The translations under genes were made by a program, and so were the position numbers. From NCBI RefSeq assembly GCF_029407905.1, contig NC_073629.1, positions 54,882,301-54,946,300 of the forward strand: a stretch of DNA of 64,000 bases, given 5' to 3'. Every line of letters begins with the position of its first letter. Position 1 is the first letter of the stretch. Below the pieces are notes generated by a model. The model saw only the letters and a program-made list of their open reading frames with translations. It had not been told where the DNA came from and made no database searches. This document shows, piece by piece, positions 1 to 13,000 of this stretch. This stretch comes from Bubalus kerabau. Its lineage: Eukaryota > Chordata > Mammalia > Artiodactyla > Bovidae.

Positions 1-267
1 TCCTGTCATTCTTAAAACATTCCATGCTGACCTTCCTGCTATGTGTCAGGGCAGGTGGGATGACGTGCCACCTCAGAACTGGACTCCTGGTGGTGTTAAC
101 CAGGAGAGATGAGAGACCCTGTCACATGGAGGTGAGGTGTTTGCTTTTACACATGTTGAAGTGACAATGGAGCCTGACCACAGAGAACTCAGAAGAGGAT
201 GAATAAAACATGGTCAAGTGAAATAGGGAGGAAACAACTAATGGATGGAGTCAAGGATAGCTTATGA
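1..267. other. Flank resembling the 3' flank of GBP copy 1
   Basis: No gene seen. About the first 170 bases resemble 36420-36600 downstream of copy 1. Shared blocks include gtgccacctcagaactgg against gtaccactgcagaactgg, followed by a similar ccctgatggtgtta-like stretch. This suggests the window opens in the 3' flank of another GBP copy. Confidence 0.45.
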
Positions 268-543
268 GGCTGCTGCTGCTGCTAAGTCGACTCAGTCATG
301 TCTGACTTTGTATGACCCTATAGACTGCAGCCCACAAGGCTCCCCTGTCCCTGGGATTCTCCAGGCAAGAACACTGGAGTGGGTTGCCATTCCCTTCTCC
401 GATGCATGAAAGTGAAAAGTCAAAGTGAAGTCACTCAGTCATGTCCGACTCTTAGTGATCCCATGGACTGCAGCCTTCCAGGCACCTCTGTCCATGGGAT
501 TTTCCAGGCAAGAGTACTGGAGTGGGTTGCCATTGCCTTCTCC
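268..543 (-). repeat. BOV-A2 SINE
   Basis: A (GCTGCT)n head, two related A-units ending gccattgccttctcc; on this strand the element is in reverse orientation. Short open frames inside it are SINE sequence, not genes. Confidence 0.93.
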
Positions 544-1617
544 ACTTATGAGGAGGCAATGGATTTATAGCCCCAAAGAGGTTTTTCAATCCCTAGTCTT
601 GATCTGAGCCAGTTTCAGATCAGGAACTCATTACCTGGAGGATCTGGATCCTCAGGAAGAAGGATCCTGAAACTCCAGGACAAGAAAAATAAAAATGAGT
701 TTTTCTATCTCCCTCTGGGGGACTATTTATTCAAGTAGATATGCAGTCAGGAAATGAGACATATAAGGACTTGACTCAGGATCCAACTTAGCATTGTTAT
801 CCAGGTACCAGAAAGATGAGTCCTCTGACTCATTCAAACTAAGAAGCCACAAACCTGGATTCTTTAAAGTTGTTTGCAGTTGTTCCTCTCACATCTTCCT
901 ACAGATTCCTTTAGTCTTCACTGGAAAGAATGACTTAAAACAATGAGTTATAATAACTGTCAGAGGCTCATGTTTTACCTTCCTATTCTTTGCTTCCTCA
1001 TTTGAGGAATCAGACAAAAGGAGATGATGCAAGAACAGTGTCTGAACTCGGTTGCTTTTTTGATCTGATAGCAAATTTTATTTGTAGACTTTTTCTTCTT
1101 GGTAGCCTAGCATTTTCAGATTGTGTTGAAATGGACTGAATGAACAAAATTGTTCAGTGCAATTATTTTGAATAAATCTCCACCTAACACAACAAACACA
1201 TATTGCAAATGCTATACTAAGAAATAGAATTATAGTATCAATTTTATCCTCAAAATATCCTCCAGACTGGACCTATAATTTTATTCACATCACTCTTATA
1301 CTTCTCTTTAAAAACTTGGGTTTAACTAGGTAAGGATCCCTATGTAAGGACACACAAGTAATAACTGAGGAAACTGATATTTTTGATGATATTAAATGCA
1401 TATTCAACATTTGACCTATAAATATAAGACTGAATATTTGAGACATTTTAATGTAATATGTTTACATATTCCAATTATGAGACAGGCTTAGATATGGTAG
1501 AAAATCAAATTAATATAAATTACAAACACAAATATGCCAGGAGATTTATGGTTTAATTGCATCTTTGGTACTTAGTTTTTAAAAGTAAACTTTGCCTTAA
1601 AAAGCAATTGTAAGGAA
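544..1617. other. Non-coding stretch, nothing recognised
   Basis: AT-rich single-copy-looking DNA. I see no exon-like frame, RNA gene or recognisable repeat. Confidence 0.4.
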
Positions 1618-1738
1618 AGACTTCTGTGGAGGTCTAGTGATTAAGACTCTGCACTTCCTCTGCAGGTTCGACCTCTGCTCAGGTAACTAAGATCCCACAT
1701 GCTGAGGGGCATAGCCAAAAACTAAATTAAAAAAAAAC
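1618..1738 (+). repeat. CHR-type tRNA-derived SINE
   Basis: It has the pattern of the cetartiodactyl CHR SINE: a vague A-box region, gtggttaagactctgc-like text, a ggttcga B-box-like motif, aactaagatcccacatg and an A-rich tail. This family is older than BOV-A2. Confidence 0.75.
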
Positions 1739-1978
1739 ATTATGAGGAAATCACATATCTCTTTCAACTCAATTTATCTTTTGGTAACATTTTGCCAAAT
1801 TTGTTTTCTCTCTAAATATGTGCATATGTCTCTCAGTATAATATAAAATGATATTTGCATTATTTTTTTCTTATTCTTGTCCTCATTTGTGGGAGTTGCA
1901 AAAAACCTGACCCTTCTCAGCTAAGGACTATACAGGACATTCTCCTGCCTTCTCTTTTTGAAAGAGAGGTTGCAAACT

Positions 1979-2975
1979 TTCAGTTCAGTTCAGTTCATTG
2001 GCTCAGTTGTGTCTGACTCTTTGCAATCCCATGAATCGCAGCATGCCAGGGTTCCCTGTCCATCACCAACTCTCGGAGTTTACTCAAACTCATGTCCATC
2101 GAGTCGGTGATGCTATCCAGCCATCTCATCCTCTTTCATCCCCTTCTCCTCCTGCCCCCAATCCCTCCCAATATCAGGGTCTTTTCAAATGAGTCAACTC
2201 TTCGCATGAGGTGGCCAAAGTATTGGAGTTTCAGCTTTAGTATCAGTCCTTCCAATGAACACCCAGGACTGATCTCCTTTAGAATGGACTGGTTGGATCT
2301 CCTTGCAGTCCAAGGGACTCTCAAGAGTCTTCTCCAACACCACAGTTCAAAAGCATCAATTCTTCAGTGGTCAGCTTTCTTCACAGTCCAACTCTCACAT
2401 CCATACATGACCACAGGAAAAACCGTAGCCTTGACTAGACGGACCTGTGTTGGCAAAGTAATGTCTCTGCTTTTGAATATGCTATCTAGGTTGGTCATAA
2501 CTTTCCTTCCAAGGAGTAAGCGTCTTTTAATTTCATGGCTGCAGTCACCATCTGCAGTGATTTTGGAGCCCCCCAAAATAAAGTCTGACACTGTTTCCAC
2601 TGTTTCCCCATCTATTTCCCATGAAGTGATGGGACCGGATGCCATGATCTTAGTTTTCTGAATGTTGAGATTTAAACCTACTTTTTCACTCTCCTCTTTC
2701 ACTTTCATCAACAGGCTTTTTAATTCCTCTTCATTTTCTGCCATAAGGGTGGTGTCATCTGCATATCTGAGGTTATTGATATTTCTCCTGGCAATCTTGA
2801 TTCCAGCTTGTGCTTCCTCCAGCCCAGCGTTTCTCATGATGTACTCTGCATATAAGTTAAATAAGCGGGGTGACAATATACAGCCTTGATGTACTCCTTT
2901 TCCTATTTGGAACCAGTCTGTTGTTCCATGTCCAGTTCTGTTACTTCCTGACCTGCATATAGGTTTCTCAAGCTT
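1979..2975 (-). mobile_element. BovB LINE copy a, 5'-truncated 3' end
   Basis: The 3' end faces left (cagttcagttcagttc). The minus-strand frame at 2364-2876 carries the reverse-transcriptase motif YADDTTLMAE, and the adjoining 2136-2324 frame continues it. The 5' part is missing. Confidence 0.93.
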
Positions 2976-3292
2976 TAGATTGGCCTAATTACCACACAGC
3001 TACTGCCTTTTGTACTTATCATTCTTCTACACATGCAGATAAAAAATGAGCACTTGGGAACCAATAAGCAGTAGAGTGCACATTTGGTGTATGATAGTCA
3101 CTAGAAAGCTACTGCACATTATTGATAAAGGAATTCTAAGACAACCAATGTGTTTGAGGAAGATTATTCTGCCAAGTAATTTGTTGCTCTAGACTGGATA
3201 CACTTAACATAAAATTTATCATTTTATCATATTTAAAAGTACAATTCAGTAGCACTAACTACATTCACATTTTTGTACAACTATCACTACTG

Positions 3293-3950
3293 TATATCTC
3301 CAGATATTTGGGCTTCTCTCATAGCTTAGTTGGTAAAGAATCCACCTGAAATGCAGGAGACCCTGGTTTGATCCCTGGGTTGGGAAGATCCCCTGGAGAA
3401 GGGAAAGGCTACCCACTTCAGTATTCTGGCCTGGAGAATTCCATGGACTGTATAGTCCATGGGGTCGCAAATAGTCAGACACGATCACTAGTGTCCATCT
3501 CCAGATATTTACATCATTCCAAATAGAATCCCTGGTGGTTTATACAGTGAAGAATCTGCCTGCAATGTGGGAGATGCAGATTTGATCCCTGGGTCAGGAA
3601 GATCCTCTGGAGAAGGGAATGGCAACCCACTCCAGTATTCTTGCCTGGAGAATTCCATGAACAGAGGAGCCTGGAAGGCTACAGTCGACTAAGTGGTTGA
3701 CACTTTTGGTTTTATCACCATTGTCCATTTCCAGATATTTACATTATTCCAAATAGAAACTTGGGCTTCCCAGATGACTCAGTGGTAAAGAATCTGCCTG
3801 CTAATGCAAGAGACGTGGGTTCCATCCCTGGATAGGGAAGATGCCCTGGAGAAGGAAATGGTACCCCCCTCCAGTATTCTTGCTTGGGAAATCCCATGGA
3901 CAGAGGAGTCTGGTGGGCTACAGTCCACTGGGTCATTCACCACTTAGTAT
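3293..3950 (+). repeat. Three Bov-tA SINEs in a row with duplicated spacer
   Basis: Bov-tA copies at about 3309-3487, 3527-3700 and 3763-3945, all plus strand. Each is preceded by a version of the same L1-derived spacer (ctccagatattt); before copies 2 and 3 the spacer is about 35 bp and ends attccaaatagaa. Confidence 0.85.
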
Positions 3951-6900
3951 CTAAACAGCAGCAACAACAAATGAAAACTCAATACACTTAAACAAAAATG
4001 TCCCTCTCCTGCAGACCCTGCACCAGCCCATGGTGAATACTATCCTACTTTCTGTCTGTATTAGACTGTTTTAGCTACCACATATAAGTGGAACCATAAA
4101 ATATTAGTCTTTTTGTGTCTGACTTTTTTCAATTAGCATCATGTCTCCAAGATTTATCAATGTAACATGTATCTGAATTTCCTTGTTTTTACAGGTGAAT
4201 AACATTCCATAATATGATATGTTGCTTTATGTTTATGTATTCATCCCTGATTGACATTAGGTTTGTTTTCCCCTTTTGGATATTGTGGACACAGTTGCTA
4301 TGGACATAAGTATATAAATATCTGTTCAAGTTCCTTCTTTTAATACTTTTGTTTGTGTACCTTGAAGTGAAATTGCTGGATCAAATAGTAACTCTATGTT
4401 CTTTTTTTTGGATGATCCATTATAATGTTTTCTGCAGTGACTGCACCATTTTATATTCCCACCAGTGAAGCACATGTGTTCCAATATCCCTACACGTTGG
4501 CTAGCACTTGTTTGCTGGCTGGTTGGTTGGTTAGTTTCTTCATAGTAACCTAATGTGTATGAGGTGATAGCTCATTGTGGTTTTGATTACATCCACCTAA
4601 GGATAAGTAATGCTGAGTATGTTTGCATGTGCTTTCTGGCCATTTGTGTATTTTCTTTGGAAAAATTTCGATTTGAGTCTTTTGCCCACTTTTAAATCTC
4701 ATTATGGTTGTTGAGTTTTAAGTGTTCTTCTGTGTTCTGGGTATTAACTCTTTATCAGATGTATGGTATGGAAATATTCCCTCTTATTCTGTGGTTTGCC
4801 CTTGTTACTCTTAATGCAGTAAAGTTTTAGTTTTGATGAAGCCCATTTTATTATTTTTGACAATTTTTGCCCATGCTCTGGTGTCATATCCAAGAAAGCC
4901 AAATCTAATGACATGAAGGTTTTCTCTGTGCTTCTTCTAAGATTTTTAATAGTTTTAGCTCTTATATTTAGGTCTTTGATACATTTTGAGTTAGTTTTTA
5001 TACATGGTGTTAAGGTGATTGTGTCTATCTTCATTCTTTTCATGGTCTATTTTCATTCTTTTCTCAGTCACATTTGTTGAAAGGACTGCTTTCCAGATTG
5101 AATGGTCCTGGTACCCTTGTTGAAAATCATTTGACTATGTATGGGAGGATTTATTGCTGGACTCTTTTTTCTATTCTCTTAATGTGTATGTCTGATTTTA
5201 TGCTAGAACCACACTTTTTTTGTTTGTGTTGCTCTATGGTAAATTTTTAAATCAGGAAGTGTGATACTTCCAAATTTACTTATTTTTTTCAAGATTCTTT
5301 TGTCTATCCAGGATTCCCTGAGATTCTATATTCATTTAAAAATTCAAAGACCTTTATTTTTGTGAAAAAATATTGTTCAGATTTGACAGGAGTTTCATGG
5401 ATCTGTAGATCATTTTGCTGGTATTTGCATCTTAACAATTTTAAGTCTTCTAATCCATAAACACAAAATGACTTTTTATTTACTTATGATTTCTTTCTGC
5501 AAACTTTAATAGTTTTCATTGTGTGAGTCTTTCACCTCCTTGGTTAACTTAATTCCTGAGTATTTTATTCTTTTTTATATTATTGAAAATGAAATTTTCT
5601 TAAATTCCTTTCTGTTTTTCATTTGTCAATGTATAGAAAGACAACTGATTTTTATGTGTTTACACGATATTTTACAACATTGCTGGATTCATCTGTTTGT
5701 TTTAATAGTGTTTTGTGGAATCTTTAGAGTTCTTACATGTAAAATCATGTCATCTCTAGTAGACATAATTTATCTCTTCCTCTCTAATTTGTGTGTTTTT
5801 CATTTCTTTATCTTTTCTAATTGGTCTGGCTAGAACCTCTAATACTATGTTGAATAAAAATGGCAATAACAGGATTTCTTGTCTTGTCCCTGATCTTAGA
5901 GGAAAAGTTTTTAGTATTTCATCATAGAGTATGAAGTTAACTGTGAGTTTTTCATATACAGCCTTTATTATGTTGAGGTAGTCTCTTTCTATTCCTAAAT
6001 GATGAGTGTTTTTATTATTTATTTATTTATTTTTGAGTGTTTTTAATCATAAAAAAGTGTTGAATTTTGTCCAATGCTTTTTCTGCATTGACGAGCCTGT
6101 AATCTTTTTCTCTTTTATTCTTCTAATATGGTGTTACATATTTATTGATTTTGTATGAGGAAACATCCTTGCATTTCAGGAATAAGCATTGCTTTGTCAT
6201 GGTGTATAATGTTTTTAATATGTGGCCAATTTTGGTTTACTAGTATTTTGTTGAGAATTTTTGCATAAATCACTATAAAATATATTATTGTAGCTTTCCC
6301 TTTTCCTGTAGTATCTTCACATGGCTTTGTTATCATGGTAATACTTTTCTCATAGAATGAGTAAGGGAATATTTTCTCCTCTTCACTATTTTTTGAAAGA
6401 CTTAAGAAGAACTGGCATTGTTAGTTCTTTAAATGTTGGAAGTCACCAGTGAAACCATCTGCTTGTGGATTTTCTTTGTTGGAAGTTCTTTTTGATTCAA
6501 TCTCCTTTCTCATTATATGTCTATGCAGAGTTCTTATTTCTTTATTATTCAGCCTTGGTAGGTTTTATGTTCTAGGAGTTGGTCAATTTCATCTAAGTTA
6601 TCCAAGTTTATTGGCATGCATCATTCATTCATAGCATAATTATAATACTTTTTATTTCTATAGAATCTGTAACTGTGTAACCACTTTGATATTTGTTTTT
6701 CTTTTTGTCATCCAGTCATCTCTTTTTTCCCTAGTCAGACTAGCTTAATATTTGTCAAATTTTTTTATCTTTTTGAGGAAGTAGTTTTTAAAAAATATTT
6801 TCTCTTTTGTTTTCTATTGTTTATTTTTTAAATTTATGCTCTAACCTTTCTTATTTCATTTGTTCTGCTAGCCCCAGAATTTTTATTTTTCTATTTAAGT

Positions 6901-7298
6901 GGTAAATTTAGGTTGTTGATTAATGGATTCTTTTCCTCTTGTAATCATTTAAAGTTATAACTTTCCATATTAACACCATCTTGCTATACATTGTAAGGTT
7001 TGTTATGTAGTGCTTTTATTTCATTTGTCTCTGAGTATTATATAATACTTCTTAAGATTTAATCTTTGACCTATTAGTTAAAAGTGGTTTGTTTAGTTTC
7101 CACATACTTATTCCAGTTTTACTCCTCCTGTTTATTTCTAGTTTCATTTCATTGTAGTCATAAAAGGTATTTTGTATGATTTGTCTTTTAAACATTTAGT
7201 AAAATGCATTTGTTTGATAACATGTATTCTATCCTTCAAAATATTTCATCTGCACTTGGGAAATGTGTATTCTCTTGTTCAGTTGGGTGCTTGTTCTG

Positions 7299-7456
7299 TT
7301 GTTCAGTCACCAAGTTTTGTCTGACTCTTTGCGACTGCATGGAGTGCAACACACCAAGCTTCCCTTCCCTCACCATCTCCCAGAGTTAGCCCAAGTTCAT
7401 GCCCAATGAATCTGTGATGCCAACCAACCATCTCATCCTCTGTTGCCCTCTTCCAA
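7299..7456 (-). mobile_element. BovB fragment b inside the old L1
   Basis: A short BovB 3' end (gttcagtcaccaagttttg to catctcatcctctgttgc). It contains no coding capacity and interrupts the L1 sequence. Confidence 0.8.
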
Positions 7457-9784
7457 TTGATTTATAGGGTTGTTCATGGCCTCTGTTTTGTTACTGATCT
7501 TCTGTCTGGTTTTTCTACCCATTACTGAAAGTAGGACATTAAAGTCTCCTGCTATTATTGTTGAGTGGTCTGTTGCTCAATTCTCTCACTGTTTGCTTCA
7601 CATATTTTGAAGCCCAGGTGTTTGGAGCATATCACCTTAAAATTGTCTTATCTTAATGATGTGGTGACTTGGTCTTCTTTGTCTCTTGAAACAGGGTTTT
7701 TGTACATCCTTTTTAAATCTCATATTGTTATAGCTACTGAAACTCTTTTTCCATTACTTTTTGCATAAAATATCTTTTTTCAAACTTTCAGTTTCAATCT
7801 GTGTGTATCTTTGGCTCTAAAGTGGATTGCTTATAGACTGTCTATTTGGATAACCTTTGTTTTTTGATATGCTTCTGCAAATCCATGCTTTTATATTGGA
7901 GAATTAACCCACTTACATTTGATTGCAGGAGTTTCACACATCTTACATTTAAAGTAATTACTGATAAGGAAAAACATTTTTTTTTGATATTTTGCTATTT
8001 ATTTTCCATGTGTCACGGCTTTTTATTCCTCATTTTCTTCATTTCTCCCTTCTTTTATGATTAGCTGATTTTTTGTAATGATAGTTTTTACTCTCTTCAC
8101 CTTTACTTTTGCATATATTCTATAGATTTTTTTTTTTTTGCAATGGCCATAAGGATTACATGTAACACTTATGCTATAAAATTTATTTTGAATAGACACA
8201 GACTTAACTTCAAATGCATGCAAAACCTCTATTCTTTAATTGCTCTGCCTTTTCTTCTCTGCTTTAAGTTTTTGTTGGCAAAAATTACATTTTTATGCAT
8301 TTTCTATTCATTAACAAAGATTTGTAATTTTTATGTATTTATTTCTTAAATGCTGTAGAAAATACAAAGTGGAGTTACAACAGAAAATTACAATAATCTT
8401 GGTTTTATATTTACTCATATATTCCCTTTCCCAGAGAACACTAAATATTTATATGGTTTCCAGACATTGTCTAATATTATTTTATTTCAAACTGAAGGAC
8501 CCTTGTTTACATTTCTTATAGGGCACACCCATATGAAAAGAATATCTTAATAATGAATATCACCACTTTTGTTAATTTGGAAATCTCTTAATTCCTTCTC
8601 ATTTCTGAAAGATGATTGTGGTGGAAATAGAAATCTTGATTAACTGAATTGTACCCCCTTTTTAGCACTTTAAATATGTAATTCTATTGCCTTTTAACCT
8701 CCAAGACTTTTGCTGAGAAATTGGCTGATTATCAAATTGGAAGAGATGGGTTGTTTTTCTCTAGTTGCTTTCTAGATCCTCTTTTTGTTATTTAACATTT
8801 TCTTTATAATTGGTCTCAGCATGAGTCTCTATGGATTTATTCTATTTGGGTTCTTAGGCTTCTTGTATTTGTAGATTTTTTATCTTTCACCAGATTGGGA
8901 ATTTCTCTGGCCATTATTTAGCAAATAATCTCTCTGCCCCACATCCTACCTTCTCCTTCAGGGACTTACATAATGCATATATCAGTCTACTTGACTATAT
9001 CCCGTAAATCTCTTAGGCTATATTCACTTAAAAAAAAATTCTTCCTTCCTTCTGTTCCTGAGAATTGATAATTTCAAATGTCCTGTTTTCTAGCTTTGCT
9101 GATTATTTCCTTTGTTTGATCAAATCTGATTGCCTCTGGAATATATCTAAATTCAATTATTTTCCAGCTTCAGAATTTCTTGTGGTTTGTCTCTGTTGAT
9201 TTTCTGATTTTGTTCACATGTTGTTTTCCTCATTTCTTTAGTTCTTTGTCTGTTTTCCTTTAGTTTGTAAGCACACTTGTTAAAGTCTTTGCCTGGGACA
9301 TCCAACGCATGTGCTTCTTTGGAGATGTTTTCTACCAGCTTATTTTTTTCATTTGGTCATATTTTCCTGTTTATTTATATGCCTTATGATTTTATCGTTG
9401 ATGCTGAAAATTGAGAATTTACAAAAGCATCCACCTTCCCTGTTCTTTGCATACTGACTTTCTGCCAAGAAGTCTTTTTCTAAGCTAGTACTTGATTTTG
9501 AGTATTGAGAATAACCTAAAGAGATGCCTTATGGCCTTTTCTGAAGGCCTCAGGCTTTTCTGAATATGTATCTTTCATGGGTCTCAATGTGGCTTTTTTC
9601 AATTTTTCCATATATGTTTTGCATTTAAATATCTTAATATCCTGAAGTGTATCTCCTTGGCACTTTTGATCACTTGTTTTTTTGTCTCCACCATGAAAAG
9701 GTAAAATTCCATTTCTCCTCTCAAAACTATTGTTCACTTCTGGTCACTAGATGTATAGGTATTTGTTTCACAGCAAGCAATTCT

Positions 9785-10430
9785 TTTTAAAATTTTTTAA
9801 TTAATTTATTTTAATTGGAGGCTAATTATTTTTATGATATTATGGTGGTTTTTGCCATACACTGACATGAATCAGCCATGGGTGTATATGTGTCCCTCTG
9901 TCCCAAACCCCCTTCCCACTTCCCTCCCCATTCCATCTCATTGAGTTGTCCCAGTGCACTGGCTTTGAGTGTCCTGTTTCATGCATCAAATTTGGACTGG
10001 TCACCTATTTCACATATGGTAATATATATATTTCAATGTTATTCTCTCAAATCATCCCACCCTCGCCCTGTCCCACAGAGTCCAAAATTCTGTTCTTTAT
10101 ATCTGTGTCTCTTTTGCTGCCTTGCATATAGGGTCATCCTTACTATCTTTCTAAATTCCATATATATGCATTAATGTACTGTATTGGTGTTTTTCTTTCT
10201 GACTTACTTTATTCTGTAGAATAGGCCCCAGTTTCATCCACCTCACTAGAACTGACTCAAATGCATTTTTTTTAATAGCTGAGTAATATTCCATTGTGAA
10301 TATGTACCACAACTTTCTTATCCACTCATACGCCAGTGAACATCTAGGTTGCTTCCCTGTCCTAGCTATTGTAAATAGTGTTGCAATGAACATTGTGGTC
10401 TCCTTCAATTCTGGTTTCCTCGGTCGAACC
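9785..10430 (-). mobile_element. Young 5'-truncated L1 (L1-BT type) with target-site duplication
   Basis: An antisense L1 3' end. Minus frame 10151-10432 is the ORF2 C-terminus (MEYYSAIKKN, RWMKL). It is flanked by perfect 10-bp repeats aagcaattct at 9775-9784 and 10431-10440. The paralogous site near 44130 is empty. Confidence 0.9.
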
Positions 10431-10554
10431 AAGCAATTCTAACACTAATTACTAAAGTTATTCCGTAAGCTTCTGGTTAAGAGTTCAGTCCCAGAAGACT
10501 ATCACTGAGTTCAGATGCCTATTACAAATTCTGGTTTTTCTTGTGCTTCTGACT

Positions 10555-10810
10555 GCTGCTGCTGCTAAGTCACTTCAGTCGTGTCCGACTCTGTGCAACC
10601 CCATAGACGGCAGCCCACCAGGCTCCCCCATCCCTGAGATTCTCCAGGCAAGAACACTGGAGTAGGTTGCCATTTCCTTCTCCAATGCGTGACAGTGAAA
10701 AGTGAAAGTGAAGTTGCTCAGTGACCCCATGGACTGCAGCCCACCAGGCTCCTCCATCCATGGGATTTTCCAGGCAAGCATACTGGAGTAGGGTGCCATC
10801 ACCTTCCCTG
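10555..10810 (-). repeat. BOV-A2 SINE with 12-bp target-site duplication
   Basis: Reverse-orientation BOV-A2 flanked by gtgcttctgact at 10543-10554 and 10811-10822. The paralogous position near 44250 (tacttctgactaacc) is an empty site. Confidence 0.92.
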
Positions 10811-10822
10811 GTGCTTCTGACT

Positions 10823-11192
10823 AACTGGCTATAAATTGAATTTTCCCATCATCTTTTCCTCAGGCACAATAATTTCCTAGAATAGTAGATGAAACTGAGA
10901 CCAGTTCCTCAGGTTGCCCATGACAGGTTAAAACATTGTAAATACTGTTCACTCAGTTCTATTTGGTTTGAAGAGGGGAATTGGAAATTAGAATGCTGCC
11001 TTAGATGGTCTTTTTTGTGTCCTAACAGTTATCTCTTGCCCCAATCTTTGTGAATCTGTTTCTTTGTGTTTTTCTTAAGCAATTTTAATTGCTTCTTTTC
11101 AACTGATATCCAAGTTATGTTGTTACCTACTCCTCCTCTATCGCTGCCTGAGATCCATGTGAGGTAGACAAAGATATGAAAATGTAGCCTTT
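10823..11192. other. Duplicated upstream flank of GBP copy 1 (distal part)
   Basis: No gene seen. It is homologous to about 45060-45310 upstream of copy 2, for example gaaattggaaa, ttagatg and gagatccatgtga. It is separated from the proximal flank by BovB copies c to e. Confidence 0.6.
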
Positions 11193-12395
11193 CAGATCAG
11201 ATCAGATCAGTCGTTCAGTCATGTCCGACTCTTTGCGGCCCCATGAATCGCAGCACGCCAGGCCTCGCTGTCCCTCACCAACTCCCGGAGTTCACTCAGA
11301 CTCACGTCCATCGAGTCAGTGATGCCATCCAGCCATCTCATCCTCTGTCGTCCCCTTCTCCTCCTGCCCCCAATCCCTCCCAGCATCAGGGTCTTTTCCA
11401 AAGAGTCAACTCTTCACATGAGGTGGCCAAAGTACTGGAGTTTCAGCTTTAACATCATTCCTTCCAAAGAAATCCCAGGGCTGATCTCCTTCAGAATGGA
11501 CTGGTTGAATCTCCTTGCAGTCCAAGGGACTCTCAAGAGTCTTCTCCAACACCACAGTTCAAAAGCATCAATTCTTCGGCGCTCAGCCTTTTTCACAGTC
11601 CAACTCTCACATCCATACCTGACCACAGGAAAAACCATAGCCTTGACTAGATGAACCCTTGTTGGCAAAGTAATGTCTCTGCTTTTGAATATGCTGTCTA
11701 GGTTGGTCATAACTTTCCTTTCAAGGAGTAAGCATCTTTTAATTTCATGGCTGCAGTCACCATCTGAAGTGATTTTGGAGCCCAGAAAAATAAAGTCTGA
11801 CACTGTTTCCACATCTATTTCCCATGAAGTGGTGGGACTGGATGCCATGATCTTCATTTTCTGAATGTTGAACTTTAAGCCAACTTTTTCACTCTCCACT
11901 TTCACTTTCATCAAGAGGCTTTTTAGTTCCTCTTCACTTTCTGCCATAAGGGTGGTGTCATCTGCATATCTGAGGTTATTGATATTTCTCCTGGCAATCT
12001 TGATTCCAGCTCGTGTTTCTTCCAGTCCAGCGTTTCTCATGATGTACTCTGCATATAAGTTAAATAAGCAGGGTGACAATATACAGCCTTGACGAACTCC
12101 TTTTCCTATTTGGAACCAGTCTGTTGTTCCATGTCCAGTTCTAACTGTTGCTTCCTGACCTGCATACAAATTTCTCAAGAGGCAGATCAGGTGGTCTGGT
12201 ATTCCCATCTCTTTCAGAATTTTCCACAGTTTATTGTGATCCACACAGTCAAAGTCTTTGGCATAGTCAATAAAGCAGAAATAGATGTTTTTCTGGAACT
12301 CTCTTGCTTTTTCTATGATCCAGCGGATGTTGTCAATTTGATCTCTGGTTCCTCTGCCTTTTCTAAAACCAGCTTGAACATCAGGAAGTTTAGAC
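11193..12395 (-). mobile_element. BovB LINE copy c, truncated
   Basis: The 3' end is at 11193 (cagatcagatcagatcagtcg). A long minus frame of 276 aa at 11414-12244 keeps YADDTTLMAE and downstream RT sequence almost intact, so this is among the younger BovB copies here. It is cut at the 5' side near 12390. Confidence 0.93.
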
Positions 12396-13000
12396 AGGTT
12401 ATATTACACAAATCCTTGGTTTGCCTCTTGTTGGGTCTCTAGCCAAAAGACAATGAAGACAAAGATTGGGAGAAGGATTTATTACATGCAACAATAAAGG
12501 AGAACACTGAGGATATTTCCCAAAGCAGTGTCTCCTTGAACAGCAAAATTGGAGAAGTTTTAAGCTAAGGGTATATGCATATTCATGAAGGGGCTTGAGT
12601 AGAGAGAATTCAACACCAAATTAGGGCAAGGTTGACAGAGTTCAAGCTTAGTTGATGGAAGTCACAAGGGTCAGAAAAGGTGAAAATCACCTCTCCTTAA
12701 GTTCTGACCATTCTAGGGTCTCATCATGTAGCTACCATCTTCCACTTGGGTGGAGGTGCTAGTTGCTGTTGGACTCAAAAATATGTATCAGATTGGTATG
12801 TATATTTCTTGAGTAGGATCTAGGACTATGTTTTATTGCTGAACTATTGTTTTTGCAACAGTTTTTGCTTTGTTCCTGCATTCTTTCTCTTACCTTAAGA
12901 TCATTAATTACTGAAATCTATTCAAGAGGAAGCATCGTGGCCAGGTTTATCTCACAAAATGACAGATAAAAAATGATTTCTCTTATGTCAGTGTAGCTCT
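12396..13000 (-). mobile_element. LTR-like element, probably a solo LTR (class uncertain)
   Basis: Read on the minus strand, it has an AATAAATCCTTCTCCC block followed by sequence typical of an LTR R/U5 region (TTGTCTTCATTGTCTTTTGG). No gag/pol/env-like frames are seen. Exact ends and target-site duplication were not found. Confidence 0.4.

Larger units (their letters stand above)
3194..9774 (-). mobile_element. Old L1 LINE, antisense, interrupted
   Basis: From left to right this reads as the reverse of an L1: 3' UTR (3194-4200, interrupted by three Bov-tA SINEs), ORF2-like sequence (for example minus frame 4744-5043), and ORF1/5' region up to about 9774. All frames are broken. A BovB fragment sits at 7299-7456. 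The part from about 6750 onward is paralogous to 41510-44190 upstream of GBP copy 2, so it predates the tandem duplication. Confidence 0.8.

Noticed and set aside
3293..3950. Three regularly spaced repeats as a CRISPR-like array
   Set aside because: The repeats are about 180-bp SINEs in a mammalian genome with short, near-identical spacers.
11414..12244. Long 276-aa minus-strand open frame as a host gene
   Set aside because: It is BovB reverse transcriptase (YADDTTLMAE) within a truncated LINE.
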